A stretch of DNA of 64,000 nucleotides from Mycobacterium sp. 050128 (GCF_036409155.1 NZ_JAZGLW010000001.1:310001-374000), one strand, 5' to 3'. Shown: positions 8,296 through 18,245, counted from the first letter of the stretch. Numbers and translations: made by a program. Notes: generated by a model from the sequence alone, not told the origin.

Positions 8296-9873
8296 ATGCC
8301 GCAGGAGTGGATCGCACACGACCCCGACCCGACGACTGCCGCCGAGCTCGCGGCGTGCTCACCCGAGGAACTTCGCGCGCGATTCGCCCGCCCCCTGACG
8401 TTCGGCACCGCGGGATTGCGCGGCCCGGTACGCGGCGGCCCGGACGCCATGAACGTCGCGGTCGTCTCGCGCGCGACTTGGGCAGTGGCGCAGGTGCTTA
8501 CGGATCGCGGCCTGGCCGGCTCGCAAGTGATCGTCGGGCGTGACGCCCGGCACGGTTCGGCGATCTTCGCCACAGTGACCGCGGAAGTCCTTGCCGCCGA
8601 GGGATTTTCGGTCCTACTACTACCGGGCGCGGTGCCCACGCCGGTGGTCGCCTACGCGGTACGCCACACCGGTGCCGCCGCCGGGATCCAGATCACGGCC
8701 TCACACAACCCGCCGGCCGACAACGGCTACAAGGTGTACTTCGACGGCGGCATCCAGATCATCTCCCCCACCGACACCGAGATCGAAACCGCAATGGCCA
8801 CTTCGCCTCCCGCCGATCAGATCGCCCGCAAGCCGGTCGCGGCCGCCGACACCGAACTGGTTGCGCGCTACATCGAACGCGCTGCCGGGGTGCGGCGCGC
8901 CAGCGGCTCGGTGCGGGTGGCCCTGACCCCGCTGCACGGGGTCGGCGGCGCGGTGGCCGTCGAGACGCTGCACCGCGCCGGCTTCGAGCAGGTGCACACC
9001 GTCGGCGCCCAGTACGCACCGGACCCCGACTTCCCCACCGTCGCGTTCCCGAACCCCGAGGAGCCCGGCGCCGCCGACGCGCTGCTCACCCTGGCCGCCG
9101 AGATCGACGCCGACGTCGCGATCGCCCTGGACCCCGACGCCGACCGTTGCGCGGTGGGCATCCCCACCGCGGCGGGATGGCGGATGCTCTCCGGCGATGA
9201 AACCGGTTGGCTGCTAGGCGATTACATCCTCGCCCACGATCGATCGGACAACGCGGTGGTTGCCAGCACCATAGTGTCCTCCCGGATGCTCGCGCAGATC
9301 GCCGGCCACTACGGTGCGACCCACGTCGAAACCCTCACCGGCTTCAAATGGCTGGCGCGCGCCGATTCGACGGTGCCCGGCGGCAGCCTGGTCTACGCCT
9401 ACGAAGAAGCGATCGGCCACTGCGTCGACCCGGCCGCGGTGCGCGACAAGGACGGCATCAGCGCCGCGGTGCTGGTGTGCGACATGGTGGCTTCGGCGAA
9501 ACAGCAGGGCCGTTCGATCCCTGACGGGCTCGACGAGCTCGCCCGGGTATACGGCGTGCACGAAGTTGCGGCGGTCTCGCGCCGGGTCGCCGACAGCACC
9601 GAGGCCGTCGCACTCATGGCCCGGCTGCGCGCCGACCCGCCCACGCAACTGGCCGGGTTCGCGGCCACCCTCACCGACATCACCGACGCGCTGATCTTCA
9701 CCGCCGGCGACGACGACACCTCGATCCGCGTGGTGGTGCGGCCTTCCGGGACTGAGCCAAAGCTCAAGTGCTACTTGGAGATTGGCTGCGCCGCTTCCGA
9801 CGAGTTAACTTCTTCTCGGACTTACGCCGCCGCGCTGCGCGCTGAGTTGGTTGCTTCGGTGGAACGCTGGTGA
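8296..9873 (+). CDS. pmmB: Phosphomannomutase/phosphoglucomutase (alpha-D-phosphohexomutase family)
   Basis: About 525 residues, with the four-domain phosphohexomutase layout: GTAGLRGP near the N-terminus, the phosphoserine loop [15 protein letters not shown], the metal loop DPDADR, the sugar loop around EEAIG, and the C-terminal phosphate-binding [10 protein letters not shown]. It corresponds to Rv3308. GTG at 8293 and ATG at 8296 are adjacent starts, 15 bp after deoD, so the two are probably one transcript. Its last 110 bp overlap the 3' end of upp on the opposite strand. Confidence 0.92.
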   Translation: MPQEWIAHDPDPTTAAELAACSPEELRARFARPLTFGTAGLRGPVRGGPDAMNVAVVSRATWAVAQVLTDRGLAGSQVIVGRDARHGSAIFATVTAEVLAAEGFSVLLLPGAVPTPVVAYAVRHTGAAAGIQITASHNPPADNGYKVYFDGGIQIISPTDTEIETAMATSPPADQIARKPVAAADTELVARYIERAAGVRRASGSVRVALTPLHGVGGAVAVETLHRAGFEQVHTVGAQYAPDPDFPTVAFPNPEEPGAADALLTLAAEIDADVAIALDPDADRCAVGIPTAAGWRMLSGDETGWLLGDYILAHDRSDNAVVASTIVSSRMLAQIAGHYGATHVETLTGFKWLARADSTVPGGSLVYAYEEAIGHCVDPAAVRDKDGISAAVLVCDMVASAKQQGRSIPDGLDELARVYGVHEVAAVSRRVADSTEAVALMARLRADPPTQLAGFAATLTDITDALIFTAGDDDTSIRVVVRPSGTEPKLKCYLEIGCAASDELTSSRTYAAALRAELVASVERW

Positions 9874-10498
9874 AGATGCGGGGCCCGAACTGGCGGTCGC
9901 CGGCATCGCCGAGCCCGGGCACGATGTACGCCGACTTGTTGAGTCCCTTGTCGACCGCCGCGGTGAACACTCGCGCGTCCGGCGCGATTTCCTCAACCGC
10001 CGCAAGCCCTTCCGGCGCGGCCACCACACACAGCACGCTGATATCCGTTGCGCCACGGCGCTGTAGCAGTTCGATGGCATACGTCATCGACCCGCCGGTG
10101 GCCAGCATCGGGTCAAGCACGATGACGGGCCGGTGTTTGAGCTTTTCGGGCAGCGACTCCATGTACGGGAAGGGCAGATGGGTTTCCTCGTCGCGGGCCA
10201 CCCCGACGAAGCCGACCTGGGCGTCCGGGATCAGGGCGTGCGCCTCGCTGACCATCCCGAGCCCGGCCCGCAACACCGGCACCAGCAACGGCGGCTTGGC
10301 CAATCGCTTTCCGAAGGTCTCAGCCAGGGGCGTGCGGATCCTGATCGGCGCGGTCGCCGCGTCCCGGGTGGCCTCGTAGACCAGCATCAGCGTCAGCTCA
10401 CGCAGCGCGGCCCGAAAGCCCGCGGCATCGGTGCGTTCGTCGCGCAGCACCGTCAGCCGAGTGGCGGCCAACGGGTGGTCGATCACGCGCACTTCCAT
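9764..10498 (-). CDS. upp: Uracil phosphoribosyltransferase with basic C-terminal extension
   Basis: The first ~207 residues are a canonical Upp: [33 protein letters not shown], the PRPP loop [15 protein letters not shown], and the terminal uracil-binding [15 protein letters not shown]. It converts uracil plus PRPP to UMP. M. tuberculosis Upp (Rv3309c) ends right after FGPR; here the frame continues ~37 more residues, very rich in Arg/Lys ([13 protein letters not shown]), to a stop at 9764 inside pmmB on the other strand. The tail lies antisense to the conserved pmmB end, so it probably arose by loss of the ancestral stop. ATG 10498 gives 244 aa; ATG 10504 is an alternative. Confidence 0.92.
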   Translation of the reverse strand: MEVRVIDHPLAATRLTVLRDERTDAAGFRAALRELTLMLVYEATRDAATAPIRIRTPLAETFGKRLAKPPLLVPVLRAGLGMVSEAHALIPDAQVGFVGVARDEETHLPFPYMESLPEKLKHRPVIVLDPMLATGGSMTYAIELLQRRGATDISVLCVVAAPEGLAAVEEIAPDARVFTAAVDKGLNKSAYIVPGLGDAGDRQFGPRIFTSVPPKQPTQRAARRRKSEKKLTRRKRRSQSPSST

Positions 10499-10601
10499 GC
10501 GCATGAGGGTATATAACGATCCGACCTCGGTTGGCTAAAGTGCAGTTCACCCGCATGCGCGCCTGCCGTCCGTCGCGCGTGTCGGCCCATATGCTCCCCG
10601 G

Positions 10602-11474
10602 GTGTTTCGCGAGATTCGAAGTCTTGGAAGGTTGGTCGCCGCGGTGGGGCTGACTTGGTTGGCGGCCACCCCGTTGGCTCCCCGCGTGAGCGCCGCGGCT
10701 GCGCTTCCCCGGCCCGCGCACGTCGTAATTGTGGTGGAAGAGAACCGTTCTGAAGGCCACATCATCGGCAGCCCGCAGAACCCGTTCATCAACGCACTGG
10801 CCTCCCACGGCGCCAACATGATGCAGTCGTTCGCCGAAACCCACCCCAGCGAACCGAACTATCTGGCGATGTTCGCCGGCAATACCTTTGGTCTGACCAA
10901 GGACTCGTGCCCGATCAACGCCGGCAACGCCCCCAACCTGGGTTCTGAATTGCTCGGTGCCGGTTACACATTCATCGGTTATTCGGAGGACCTGCCCGCG
11001 GTCGGCTCGCCGGTGTGCAGCGCGGGCAAGTACGCGCGCAAGCACGTGCCGTGGGCCAATTTCACCAACGTGCCGCCGACGAGTTCCGTGCCGTTCTCCG
11101 CTTTTCCGCAGGGGAACTACGCCGGCCTGCCGACGGTGTCGTTCGTCATTCCCAACAACGACGACAACATGCACGACGGCTCGATCGCACAGGGCGACGC
11201 CTGGCTGAATCGACAGATGTCCGGATACGCCAACTGGGCGGTCGCCAACAACAGCCTGCTGATCGTGACTTGGGACGAAGACGACGGATCCGGTTCGCCA
11301 GGCGGTCACAATCAGATCCCGACCATCATCTACGGCGCCCATGTACAGCCGGGCAGTTACCCCGAGCAGATGAGCCACTACAACCTGCTGTCCACCATCG
11401 AGCAGATGTACGGCTTGCCCAAGACGGGCAACGCGGCCAACGCCCCCGCGATCGCCAGCATTTGGGCGGGCTAG
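10602..11474 (+). CDS. sapM: Secreted acid phosphatase SapM
   Basis: The 290-residue protein matches SapM (Rv3310, 299 aa) with a signal peptide cleaved near SAAAALP and the phosphoesterase signatures VVIVVEENRSEGHIIG, HPSEPNYLAMFAG, NNDDNMHD, and TWDEDDGSG...GGHNQIP. In M. tuberculosis SapM is a secreted phosphatase that dephosphorylates PI3P and slows phagosome maturation. It starts with GTG at 10602, divergent from upp with a ~100-bp promoter region between. Confidence 0.93.
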   Translation: MFREIRSLGRLVAAVGLTWLAATPLAPRVSAAAALPRPAHVVIVVEENRSEGHIIGSPQNPFINALASHGANMMQSFAETHPSEPNYLAMFAGNTFGLTKDSCPINAGNAPNLGSELLGAGYTFIGYSEDLPAVGSPVCSAGKYARKHVPWANFTNVPPTSSVPFSAFPQGNYAGLPTVSFVIPNNDDNMHDGSIAQGDAWLNRQMSGYANWAVANNSLLIVTWDEDDGSGSPGGHNQIPTIIYGAHVQPGSYPEQMSHYNLLSTIEQMYGLPKTGNAANAPAIASIWAG

Positions 11475-11532
11475 GCCGGCTGGTCCGGCACCGGACCCGG
11501 CGCCCCGGTCGGCCGTCGCTATTCTGTGCCGC

Positions 11533-12855
11533 ATGGCTGCTGACCTCGTACCCATCCGCCTGAGCCTGTCCGTCGGTGACCGATACACCGTCTGGGCACC
11601 GCGCTGGCGCGACGCAGGCGACGAGTGGGAGGCGTTCCTGGGCAACGAAGACGACCTGTACGTCTTCGAGGCCGTTGCCGATCTCGTCGCGTTCGTACGT
11701 TCCGGCGCCGAGAACGACCTGACCGATCACCCGGCGTGGAATGACCTGACCACAGCCCACGCGCACGACTTCGAGCCCACCGACGCCAACCAGTTCGACC
11801 TGATCGCGGTCGAGGAGCTGGTGGCCGAGAAGCCGACCGAGCAATCGGTGACCGCGCTGGCCGGCGCACTGGCGATCGTGTCGTCGATCGGGTCGGTGTG
11901 CGAGCTGGCCGCGGTGTCGAAGTTCTTCAACGGCAACCCCAGCCTGGGCACGGTGTCCGGCGGCATCGAACACTTCACCGGCAAGGCGGGCGCCAAGCGC
12001 TGGAATTCGATCGCCGAGGTCATCGGGCGCAGCTGGGACGACGTGCTCAGCGCCATCGAGGGCATCATCAGTACTCCCGAGGTCGATGAGGCGGCGGTGA
12101 AGAAGGCCGCCGAAGAGTTAGACGAAGAGCGCGAAGAAGCCGAGGAAGAAGACGACGAGGAGGCCACCGAATCCGAGGAGGAGGACTCCGACGACGACGA
12201 CGAGGACGACGCCGAGGAAGACGAAGAGGACGACGCCGAGGCCGACGAGGAAGACGACGCCGAGGAGGAGGACCGCGCGCCCGGCGACACTGTCGTCCTC
12301 GGCAGTGACGAGGACTTCTGGATGCAGGTCGGCATCGACCCGGTCCGCATCATTACGAGTTCGGGCACGTTCTACACGCTGCGCTGCTACCTCGACGACC
12401 GCCCGATCTTCCTGGGCCGCAACGGGCGCATCAGCGTGTTCACCTCCGAGCGGAGCCTGGCTCGCTACCTCGCCGACGAGCACGACCACGACCTGTCCGA
12501 TCTGAGCACCTACGACGACATCCGCACCGCCGCGACGGACGGATCGCTGGCCGTGGAGGTCGCCGACGAGAACATCTACGTGCTCAGCGGGCTGGTCGAC
12601 GACTTCGCCGACGGCCCCGACGCCGTCGATCGTGAGCAACTCGACCTGGCCGTCGAACTGCTCCGCGATATCGGCGACTACTCCGAGGAGAGCACCGTCG
12701 ACAAGGCCCTGGAAACCGGCAAGCCACTGGGCAAGCTGGTGGCCTACGTGCTCGAGCCCGGCTCGGTGAGCAAGCCCGCGTCGCCGTATTCGGCGGCGGT
12801 GCGCGAATGGGAAGAACTGGAGAGGTTCGTCGATTCCCGGCTCAGGCGTGAATAG
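11533..12855 (+). CDS. Conserved mycobacterial protein, Rv3311-like, with a long acidic tract
   Basis: The 440-residue protein has no enzyme motif I recognise. It corresponds by position and size to Rv3311 (420 aa). The N-terminal ~190 residues (VGDRYTVWAPRWRDAGDEWEAFLG) and the C-terminal ~190 residues (DFWMQVGIDPVRIITSSGTFYTLRCYL) look like two related globular domains. Between them, about residues 196-250, is an almost pure Asp/Glu stretch encoded by GAC/GAG/GAA repeats. There is no signal peptide, so it is probably cytoplasmic. The acidic linker is a likely site of length variation. Confidence 0.85.
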   Translation: MAADLVPIRLSLSVGDRYTVWAPRWRDAGDEWEAFLGNEDDLYVFEAVADLVAFVRSGAENDLTDHPAWNDLTTAHAHDFEPTDANQFDLIAVEELVAEKPTEQSVTALAGALAIVSSIGSVCELAAVSKFFNGNPSLGTVSGGIEHFTGKAGAKRWNSIAEVIGRSWDDVLSAIEGIISTPEVDEAAVKKAAEELDEEREEAEEEDDEEATESEEEDSDDDDEDDAEEDEEDDAEADEEDDAEEEDRAPGDTVVLGSDEDFWMQVGIDPVRIITSSGTFYTLRCYLDDRPIFLGRNGRISVFTSERSLARYLADEHDHDLSDLSTYDDIRTAATDGSLAVEVADENIYVLSGLVDDFADGPDAVDREQLDLAVELLRDIGDYSEESTVDKALETGKPLGKLVAYVLEPGSVSKPASPYSAAVREWEELERFVDSRLRRE

Positions 12856-12954
12856 GGCGCTACTAGCGTTCGTTTGACGGGTGTCCGAGTCTCCTCTTTA
12901 CTGGCGGCAGCGCCCGCCCGAGGTCCGCGGCGGCCCGACGGGGAGGTCAACTGA

Positions 12955-13938
12955 ATGTCGCTTCCCGTGATCGGACCGCTGCCGCTCTACGGATTTCAGC
13001 GTCCGGTCCTGCTGCTGTTCGGGCTGATCCCGCTGGTCTTGCTGGCCGTGTATGTCGTCGTTCAGGCCCGGCGCCGCCGCCGCCTGCGCCGCTACACCGA
13101 TGCGGAGGTACCGCAGTCGCTATGGCGGCATCTGCCGATAGCCGTATCGCTGCTCAGCCTGGCGCTGTTGACCATCGCGCTGGGCACCCCGACCCACGAC
13201 ATGAAGATCCCGCGCAACCGCGCCGTCGTGATGCTCGTGATCGACATGTCGCAATCCATGCGGGCGACCGACGTCGAGCCCGACCGGCTGCGGGCCGCCG
13301 AGCAAGCCGCCAGCAAGTTCGCCGCCGCGCTGACGCCGGGCATCAATCTCGGGCTGGTCGGCTTCGCGGGGACGCCGTACCTTTTGGTGCCGCCGACCCC
13401 GCAGCACCAGGCGACCATCGATGCCCTGCCGAAGCTGCAATTCGGCGACGGCACGGCGACCGGTGAAGCCCTCTACACCGCCCTGCACGCGATCGAGGCG
13501 AGCAACACGACCGGAGGGGACACTCCGCCGCCGGCCCGGATCGTGCTGCTGTCCGACGGCGGGGAGAACAGGCCGACCGATCCCAGTGATCCGCACGACG
13601 GTGTCTACACAGCGTCGCGTCTGGCCAAGGATCAGGGCGTGCCCATCTCGACGATCTCGTTCGGCACCAAGAGTGGCAGCATCAGCCTGGACGGGGTGCA
13701 GGTGAACGTCCCGGTGTCGACGGACCAGATGAAGAAGGTGGCGCAGCTGGCGGGCGGCCAGGCCTATACCGCGTCCAACCTCGACGAGCTCACCAAGGAC
13801 TACGAAGCCATCCAGAAGGAGATCGGGTATCGCATCGTGCCCGGGCCCGGAGGATCCGGGTGGTTGCGCCTCGGGGTGCTCACCGCGTTGGTCGCCACGG
13901 TGTTGGCGCTGCTGATCAACCGCAGGCTGCCTACTTAG
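12955..13938 (+). CDS. Membrane VWA-domain protein (Rv1481-like), copy 1
   Basis: The 327-residue protein has an N-terminal membrane segment (~18-38), a second at ~60-80, a VWA domain with the metal-site motif DMSQS at ~94-98, and a C-terminal membrane helix ending INRRLPT. This is the Rv1481/BatA-type architecture linked in other bacteria to MoxR-family ATPases; no MoxR gene is in the window. It lies tail to tail, 16 bp from a clear paralogue on the minus strand. The conserved [16 protein letters not shown] block is nearly the same in both. Confidence 0.9.
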   Translation: MSLPVIGPLPLYGFQRPVLLLFGLIPLVLLAVYVVVQARRRRRLRRYTDAEVPQSLWRHLPIAVSLLSLALLTIALGTPTHDMKIPRNRAVVMLVIDMSQSMRATDVEPDRLRAAEQAASKFAAALTPGINLGLVGFAGTPYLLVPPTPQHQATIDALPKLQFGDGTATGEALYTALHAIEASNTTGGDTPPPARIVLLSDGGENRPTDPSDPHDGVYTASRLAKDQGVPISTISFGTKSGSISLDGVQVNVPVSTDQMKKVAQLAGGQAYTASNLDELTKDYEAIQKEIGYRIVPGPGGSGWLRLGVLTALVATVLALLINRRLPT

Positions 13939-13954
13939 CGGCCCGCCCAGCTCG

Positions 13955-14962
13955 TCAGGCGGGCAGCCTGCGGTTGAGGAACAGCCCGGCCAGCACCGCG
14001 CCGGCCAGCAACACCGAACCGAGCAGCAACCAGGCCAGACTCGCATCGCCCTTGACGGTCTCGTAGCCGATCTGGCGCTGCAGCGTCCCGTAGACCTCCT
14101 TCAGGGACTGCAGGCTGTCGGCGTGGAACGCCTGGCCGTCGGTGATCTTGCAGATCTCCTGCAGCGTCTGGTCGTCGACCGGAACCGGAATCGTCGCGCC
14201 TTGGTAGACGACGGTGCCGTCGGGCGTACCGAACGAGATCGTCGAGATCTGTACGCCCTCGGACTTGGCCGCGCGCGCCGCGGTGAACGCTCCCTGCGGG
14301 GCGTTGGGATCCAGCGGCACGTTCTCGGCGCCGTCGGACTCCAACACGATGCGTGCCGGGGGCGGTCCGTCGCCGCCGCCCATCACCGCACCGACCGTAG
14401 CGATCGCCTGTAGCGCGGTGAAAATGCCTTCTCCGGTGGCGGTTTTCGGAGCCGGTTGCAGGCCGTCGATCGCGGCCTTGACGGCACCGCGGTTGGTCGT
14501 CGGCGACACCAGGAGGGTGGCGTTGGCCGCGAACGCCACCAGCCCGAGGTTGATCGCGGGAGTCAGCTCGTCGGCGAACTGCTTACCGGCCTCTTGCGCG
14601 GCGACCAGCCGGTTCGGAGACACATCGGTGGCGGCCATCGACTCCGAGACGTCGATGACCAACATCACCACCGCGCGGTTGAGCGGAATGCGGACATCGG
14701 TCGTCGGCCCGGCCATCGCCGTCGTCAGCAGTACCAGCGACACCGCGAGCAGGATCGTCGGGATGTGACGCCACCGGGACAGCCGCGCGGGCGCGACGCG
14801 CTCGAGCACTTCCATGTTGGCGAATCGCAGCACGCGTCGGCGTCGGGCGAATTGCTGGACGACGTAGAGCCCGATCACCAGCAGCACGGCCAGCAGGAGC
14901 AGGAAGAACCATCCGTGCTGAAAGCCCGTGAGCGACACCGGACCCAGCAGTGGCAACTTCAT
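13955..14962 (-). CDS. Membrane VWA-domain protein (Rv1481-like), copy 2
   Basis: The 335-residue protein equals Rv1481 in length and begins [14 protein letters not shown] like it. Membrane helices lie at ~15-38, ~60-80 and at the C-terminus (ending LNRRLPA), with a VWA metal-site motif DVSES in the middle. ATG 14962 is preferred over GTG/ATG options a few codons upstream because it aligns with the family start. It is paralogous to, and convergent with, the copy ending at 13938. This arrangement could reflect an inverted duplication or insertion of one copy beside the other. Confidence 0.9.
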   Translation of the reverse strand: MKLPLLGPVSLTGFQHGWFFLLLLAVLLVIGLYVVQQFARRRRVLRFANMEVLERVAPARLSRWRHIPTILLAVSLVLLTTAMAGPTTDVRIPLNRAVVMLVIDVSESMAATDVSPNRLVAAQEAGKQFADELTPAINLGLVAFAANATLLVSPTTNRGAVKAAIDGLQPAPKTATGEGIFTALQAIATVGAVMGGGDGPPPARIVLESDGAENVPLDPNAPQGAFTAARAAKSEGVQISTISFGTPDGTVVYQGATIPVPVDDQTLQEICKITDGQAFHADSLQSLKEVYGTLQRQIGYETVKGDASLAWLLLGSVLLAGAVLAGLFLNRRLPA

Positions 14963-15009
14963 GCCACGACACACTATTCACCAAACGCCGGCGGTGCACG
15001 GCACCCCGG

Positions 15010-16014
15010 TCAGCCGGCGACGAGGTCCCGGCGCTCAGTGAATTTGATGTCGAGACTACGCAGGTGGGTCTGCAGCCCGGCGTCCTGAACGGGAATCAGG
15101 TGAGCGGGCTGACCGGTCTCGTTGAAGTGGGCGTGCCACATGCCCGGCGGAGTGGTGAACGCCCCACCGGCCTGCCAGTCCACCCGGATCGGGTCGACGA
15201 TGTCGCCGCGCTCGTCGAGGCGGGTGCCCAGCAACGAGTAGCAGCCGCGGGGCGGCGCATCGAGAATGAGATCCAATGCGACCGATTGGTGCCGATGCGG
15301 GCGCTGCTCCTGGTTGGGCGGCAGCACGCCGAACATTGCCCACAGGACGTGGGTGATGGTCAGCGTCTGCTCCTGGTTCTCGTTGGCCAGCAGCACGCTC
15401 ACCCGGCTCTTGTCGTTGGCGCCGGGACGCGACGCGATCTCGTCCAGCTTGGTCACCGCGTCCGTGCGGCAGAACTTGGTCGCGGCGAACCTCGGCTCGC
15501 GCGCCTCGGCGCCCAGGTAACGCAGCAGCGGCTCGTCGTGCACCCAATACATGGCCGCCTCCGAGTCGGCGTAGAACACCGAGCGCGAACCGGCGGGCAG
15601 GGTCAGGAAGTCACCCTTCTCCCACTTGACCAGCTGCCCGTTGACCGCGGCGAAGCCGTGCCCGAACAGCACGTAGTACAGCTGCGAGGTGGCGTTGGGA
15701 TGGGTGTCGATCTGCTCACCGGCACGGATGCGCAGGAAGTTGGCCAGCAGTGCGGGACTCGTCGCCGCGCCGGTGATGCCCAAGTCGGAGGACAGATCCA
15801 GCGGCACGATGCCGGTCGGCTGGTCCATGTAGACCTCGGGTCCGAACTGGGTAATCGGAACCTGCGGCGCATACCCGGAGCCGATCGGATTGGCGGCCTT
15901 GGAGTACTCGAAGTAGCGCGCTTCATCGGCCCAGTCGGCGAAACGCCCCTCGAACCCGTACTCGGCCACGTTGGTCATCGGAGCGGGAATCGTCGGGTCC
16001 AAGTTCACGGACAT
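15010..16014 (-). CDS. Bicupin protein, possible ring-cleavage dioxygenase-like enzyme
   Basis: The 334-residue protein has two cupin domains. The first includes IDTHPNATSQLYYVLFGHG and FLTLPAG; the second includes RPHRHQSVALDLILD and TPPGMWHAHFNETGQPA. His residues in both suggest at least one metal site. Size and double-cupin layout resemble gentisate or 1-hydroxy-2-naphthoate dioxygenases, but I cannot fix the substrate. The gene diverges from an FCD-type GntR regulator, which often controls catabolic genes in response to an organic acid, and inverted repeats lie in the shared promoter region. Confidence 0.75.
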   Translation of the reverse strand: MSVNLDPTIPAPMTNVAEYGFEGRFADWADEARYFEYSKAANPIGSGYAPQVPITQFGPEVYMDQPTGIVPLDLSSDLGITGAATSPALLANFLRIRAGEQIDTHPNATSQLYYVLFGHGFAAVNGQLVKWEKGDFLTLPAGSRSVFYADSEAAMYWVHDEPLLRYLGAEAREPRFAATKFCRTDAVTKLDEIASRPGANDKSRVSVLLANENQEQTLTITHVLWAMFGVLPPNQEQRPHRHQSVALDLILDAPPRGCYSLLGTRLDERGDIVDPIRVDWQAGGAFTTPPGMWHAHFNETGQPAHLIPVQDAGLQTHLRSLDIKFTERRDLVAG

Positions 16015-16067
16015 CGCGCATCTCCTTAATGCTCGGTTTCATCTTGTGTTTAAATCGTATCTATCTT

Positions 16068-16119
16068 GTATCTCAGTGTCAATCGCGATGTCGGGTACAG
16101 TACTGACACCCTGAGATAC
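16068..16119. promoter_or_regulatory. Inverted repeat in the cupin/GntR divergent promoter
   Basis: GTATCTCAG at 16068-16076 is the exact reverse complement of CTGAGATAC at 16111-16119, with 34 bp between. A partial copy (GTATCTATC) begins at 16057. The arms lie 50-105 bp from the cupin start and 20-75 bp from the GntR start, so they are candidate binding sites for the GntR protein. Confidence 0.6.
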
Positions 16120-16142
16120 GACTGAGCTACAAGGGGGCGCCC

Positions 16143-16802
16143 GTGGCAGCGACCGCCAAGGACCGCGCGCTGGAGTACGTCAAGACCCAGGTGCTCACCG
16201 GAGCGTTTCCCGGCGGCGAACTGATCAGCGAGGGTGACGTCGCGACCGCACTGGGCATGTCGCGGACCCCGGTGCGCGAGGCCTTCCTGCGCATGGAGGC
16301 CGAGGGCCTGCTGCGGCTGTATCCGCAACGCGGGGCGCTCGTCGTGCCCGTCTCCCCCGACGAGGTTCGCTCGGTGATCGAGGCCCGGTTGATGCTTGAG
16401 CAGCATGCCGCGCGGAAAGTGGTCGGCCGCGGGCCCGCCGTGTGTGCCGCGGTGTTCGAACGGTTGACCGCCGAGCTGCAACGGCAGCGCGAGACCGCGG
16501 CGGCGGGCGACTGGCGGCAATTCCTGGATTCCGACCGCGCCTTCCACGCCATCACTCTCGAAGAGTCGGGAAACGCGATTCTGTCCGGCTTCTACTCCTC
16601 GCTGCGCGACCGTCAGATGCGGATGATCGGCGAATCGGCGCTGCGCGAACAAGATCGGGTCGCGACGATCATGCGTGAGCATCTCGCGATCGCCGAGGCA
16701 CTGCGCGACGGCGATCTGCCACGAGCTCAGCAGGCGGTGCGGACGCACCTGGCCAGCACCGTGCGCGCGATCGGTCTCGCCGTCGACTCGTCGTTGATCT
16801 GA
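16143..16802 (+). CDS. GntR-family regulator with FCD domain
   Basis: The 219-residue protein has an N-terminal winged helix (GELISEGDVATALGMSRTPVREAFLRME, seen in blocks ISEGDVATALGMSRTPVREA) and a C-terminal helical FCD domain with the metal/ligand pattern SDRAFHAI ... MREHLAIAEAL ... RTHL. This is the FadR subfamily architecture that senses organic acids. The start is GTG at 16143. It is divergent from the bicupin gene and probably regulates it and itself via the repeats at 16068-16119. Confidence 0.9.
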   Translation: MAATAKDRALEYVKTQVLTGAFPGGELISEGDVATALGMSRTPVREAFLRMEAEGLLRLYPQRGALVVPVSPDEVRSVIEARLMLEQHAARKVVGRGPAVCAAVFERLTAELQRQRETAAAGDWRQFLDSDRAFHAITLEESGNAILSGFYSSLRDRQMRMIGESALREQDRVATIMREHLAIAEALRDGDLPRAQQAVRTHLASTVRAIGLAVDSSLI

Positions 16803-16843
16803 CTCCAGCGCGGGCCGACACGGTCTTACACACACGCCCAAAA

Positions 16844-16904
16844 CCGCCCGAAGCCCAATCATGCGTGCTAGAAATCCCTACAAGGGGTCGACCTCTTCGG
16901 GCGG
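16844..16904. repeat. Perfect 10-bp inverted repeat upstream of the PPE gene
   Basis: CCGCCCGAAG at 16844-16853 and CTTCGGGCGG at 16895-16904 are exact reverse complements with a 41-bp spacer. The right arm is followed by GGGTTT. It may be a structured 5' leader of the PPE mRNA, a binding site, or a weak terminator for the GntR gene. Confidence 0.5.
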
Positions 16905-16961
16905 GGGTTTAACCAAAGCGCTTCGCCGATTTTACTGGTCCGTCCGAAAGGCAACGACGCC

Positions 16962-18215
16962 ATGGACTTTGGATTGCTCATGCCGGAAATCAACTCCGCT
17001 CGCATGTATTCCGGACCCGGGTCGGGCCCGCTGCTCGCCGCCGCGGCGGCCTGGGACGAACTGGCCGCTCAGCTGGAATCGGCTGCCAGCGGTTACTTTT
17101 CGGAAGTCTCCGGTTTGACCGGGCAGACGTGGTTCGGTCCGTCGTCGATGCGGATGGCCGCCGCCGCCACACCCTATGTGGCCTGGCTGGAGGCGGCCGC
17201 CGCGCAGGCCGCCCAAACCTCGGCTCAGGCCTATGCGGCGGCAGCGGCCTACGAGGCGGCGTTCGCGATGACGGTGCCCCCGCCGGTGATCGCGGCCAAC
17301 CGGGCCCAGCTGATGGCGCTGGTCGCGACCAACTTCTTCGGGCAGAACACCCCGGCGATCGCGGCTACCGAAGCCCAGTACGGGGAGATGTGGGTGCAAG
17401 ACGCCACCGCGATGTACACCTACGCCGGCGACGCCGAGGTCGCGAGCACCCTGGCCCCGTATGACGAGGCCCCGCAGACCACCAACCCGAACGGGCAGGC
17501 CGATCAGGCCCGCACGATGGCCCAGAACGCGGGCAATCTCACCAGCGCGCGCACCCAATCCCTGGTGCAGCAGGTATCGACCAACACCACCGGGCCCGGT
17601 GGCATCGACTACACGCCCGTCGGCGACGCCGACCCCCCGATCCCGCCCGGAACCTCGGCCAACGTGCCGCCGCTGAGCATCATCTCCGTCGGGACCAACT
17701 CGCACCTGATCGTCGACGCCGGGTCGGTCACCATGGCACCCACCGGCGTCGCCGGCTTCGTCGAAGTCACTGCCCAGAGCGGTTCGGTCATCACCCTCAA
17801 CCCGGGCAGCGTCTTTACCGCCGGCGGAATTGTCCCGCAGTGGGTGAACGTGGCGACCGGCGCCAATGTGAGCGGCGTCGTCACCGCTGACGCCGGAGGC
17901 CTCACGCTTACCCCCAAATTCGCCATCGGGGCCTTCGGCTTCATCAACTCGGGCTCCGTCACGCTCGGTCCGGGCACCGGCCTCATCACCGTGAACGACA
18001 CCGCCGTCGGATTTGCCGGCCTGTCCGGCGCGACCCTCACCAATGCCGCGGGCTCCGTCTCCTACAGCGCCGTCCCGGCACCCGCGTTGGCCTCCGCACC
18101 CGGCCTGGCCGGAACCGCCGGAATTCAGCCCCAGCTCAATGCGGAGGGGCTCGCCGACTGGGCCCGCCGCCTCGTCGCCCCCGAGGAAGAACTTGCGGCG
18201 GCGGCCCTGGGGTAA
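16962..18215 (+). CDS. PPE-family protein without a PE partner
   Basis: The 417-residue protein has the ~180-residue PPE domain: [20 protein letters not shown] at the start, then [16 protein letters not shown] and [18 protein letters not shown], with the WxG motif as WFG at W52-F53-G54. The C-terminal ~230 residues are Gly/Thr/Val-rich with no SVP or MPTR hallmark and may form a beta-rich domain ([22 protein letters not shown]). PPE proteins normally pair with a PE protein for ESX-5-type export; the upstream gene is GntR, so no PE partner is encoded here. Confidence 0.9.
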   Translation: MDFGLLMPEINSARMYSGPGSGPLLAAAAAWDELAAQLESAASGYFSEVSGLTGQTWFGPSSMRMAAAATPYVAWLEAAAAQAAQTSAQAYAAAAAYEAAFAMTVPPPVIAANRAQLMALVATNFFGQNTPAIAATEAQYGEMWVQDATAMYTYAGDAEVASTLAPYDEAPQTTNPNGQADQARTMAQNAGNLTSARTQSLVQQVSTNTTGPGGIDYTPVGDADPPIPPGTSANVPPLSIISVGTNSHLIVDAGSVTMAPTGVAGFVEVTAQSGSVITLNPGSVFTAGGIVPQWVNVATGANVSGVVTADAGGLTLTPKFAIGAFGFINSGSVTLGPGTGLITVNDTAVGFAGLSGATLTNAAGSVSYSAVPAPALASAPGLAGTAGIQPQLNAEGLADWARRLVAPEEELAAAALG

Positions 18216-18245
18216 ATAGCGCCGGGTAAGCGGTAGCGTCGAACC

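Noticed and set aside
12118..12639. Minus-strand frame opposite the Rv3311-like acidic tract
   Set aside because: It is the antisense reading of GAC/GAG repeats (Val/Leu-rich), a typical shadow.
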